This document shows, in pieces, positions 63,767 through 64,000 of a stretch of 64,000 nucleotides of DNA. The position numbers and the translations under genes are program-made. The stretch spans positions 62,001 to 126,000 of the forward strand of contig NZ_NPJJ01000033.1 in assembly GCF_002251385.1 (NCBI RefSeq), given 5' to 3'. The DNA is from Prevotella sp. P5-108. GTDB taxonomy: Bacteria > Bacteroidota > Bacteroidia > Bacteroidales > Bacteroidaceae. Below the pieces are notes generated by a model, which saw only the letters and a program-made list of their open reading frames with translations, searched no databases and was not told where the DNA came from. The first letter of the stretch is position 1, and the number at the start of each line of letters is the position of its first letter.

Positions 63767-64000
63767 CTACTCGTAACGCATGCTCTTGGCGGGATGGATG
63801 TGGGAGACAAAGTAGCTGGGGGCGATGAGCACGAAGACGCTCACCACGAGGGTTACCACATTGAGGGCGATGATGATGGGAACATTGATTTCGACGGGAG
63901 CCGTCTCGACATAATAGGTCGTGGGGTCGAGCTTGACCACGCCGGTATAGCGCTGCAGCAGAAGCAGCCCCAGGGCGATGGCGTCGCCCAACAGCAGTCC
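63767..64000 (-). CDS. FtsX-like ABC transporter permease (C-terminal end, cut by window edge)
   Basis: The last 77 codons of an FtsX/LolE-type permease: a membrane segment GLLLGDAIALGLLLLQ, a short periplasmic loop with LDPTTYYVETAPVEINVP, a final membrane helix IIIALNVVTLVVSVFVLIAP and the family ending FVSHIHPAKSMRYE. Proteins with this end are lipoprotein-release (LolC/E) or MacB-like permeases. The rest lies beyond base 64000. It ends 142 bases before the ligase operon promoter region, on the same strand. Confidence 0.82.
   Translation of the reverse strand, partial: GLLLGDAIALGLLLLQRYTGVVKLDPTTYYVETAPVEINVPIIIALNVVTLVVSVFVLIAPSYFVSHIHPAKSMRYE

Overview
The window is a stretch of chromosome from a member of the Bacteroidales, most likely Prevotellaceae or a close relative. 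The main reasons are the promoters, which follow the Bacteroidetes pattern TTTG-N19/20-TAnnTTTG rather than -35/-10 boxes, and lineage-typical families: DUF4827, DUF5606, DUF4738, NigD-like lipoproteins, a 317-residue NusB, a lipoprotein hybrid histidine kinase, OMP_b-brl_3 barrels, and small anti-sigma proteins with Spy-like partners. Genus cannot be settled from the sequence alone. No integrase, transposase, phage gene or CRISPR array was seen. The gene content is mostly core, and the unusual material lies in the intergenic regions.

Layout. 1-5.6 kb (minus): start of a GlmM-type mutase, a DUF4827 lipoprotein, pyrD-pyrK, an XRE regulator, an 870-bp AT-rich gap, and holA. 5.6-7.5 kb: a lone HsdR_N-domain protein, then a scar holding two tandem-repeat arrays and the C-terminal half of an OprM/NodT efflux protein. 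7.7-17.3 kb (minus): zinc-ribbon coiled-coil protein, Nif3-like protein, flippase-like membrane protein, pdxA, rlmN, TlpA-like thioredoxin, and the DUF5606-coaE-YbbR-yajC-nusB group. 17.4-20.3 kb (plus): rplY-pth-S4 protein-purN-mntP. 20.3-24.6 kb: an outer-membrane barrel (minus) and aroB (plus). 25-32.4 kb (plus): a CusB/CusA/CusC-like heavy-metal efflux operon and a SulP transporter. 32.5-38 kb (minus): hybrid histidine kinase, ECF sigma factor with a protein that appears to span both membranes, and a NigD-like lipoprotein. 38.8-44.7 kb: NrnA-type DHH phosphoesterase, DUF4738, SGNH hydrolase, initiator tRNA, nucleotidyltransferase, mnmA and a small secreted protein. 44.8-50.5 kb (minus): Ala/Lys-rich lipoprotein, HAD phosphatase, pgi, gpsA, lysS. 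50.8-55.7 kb (plus): a second ECF sigma module, then SPFH, RHH, 4-TM protein and aldose epimerase. 55.8-64 kb: kinase-FGE-like fusion, DnaQ-wHTH exonuclease, frr-rsgA, two tandem long-chain acyl-CoA ligase paralogues, and the tail of an FtsX-like permease.

Working together: PyrD and PyrK form the flavin/iron-sulfur dihydroorotate dehydrogenase. The CusBAC-like set forms one trans-envelope metal pump. Each ECF sigma factor is translationally coupled to a membrane-anchored partner. RRF and RsgA share a stop/start junction.

The most notable signals are non-coding: (i) three dispersed ~95-bp elements, each exactly four 22-bp units (6.46, 24.83 and 52.79 kb); (ii) a ~70-79-bp inverted-repeat cassette whose right end is a complete promoter, placed in tandem pairs immediately before nrnA and mnmA and leaving them almost leaderless, with base changes in the stem that compensate one another between copies; (iii) four half-sites spaced 20-21 bp apart in alternating orientation over the acyl-CoA ligase promoter. 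All positions come from reading the sequence; no database search was run.
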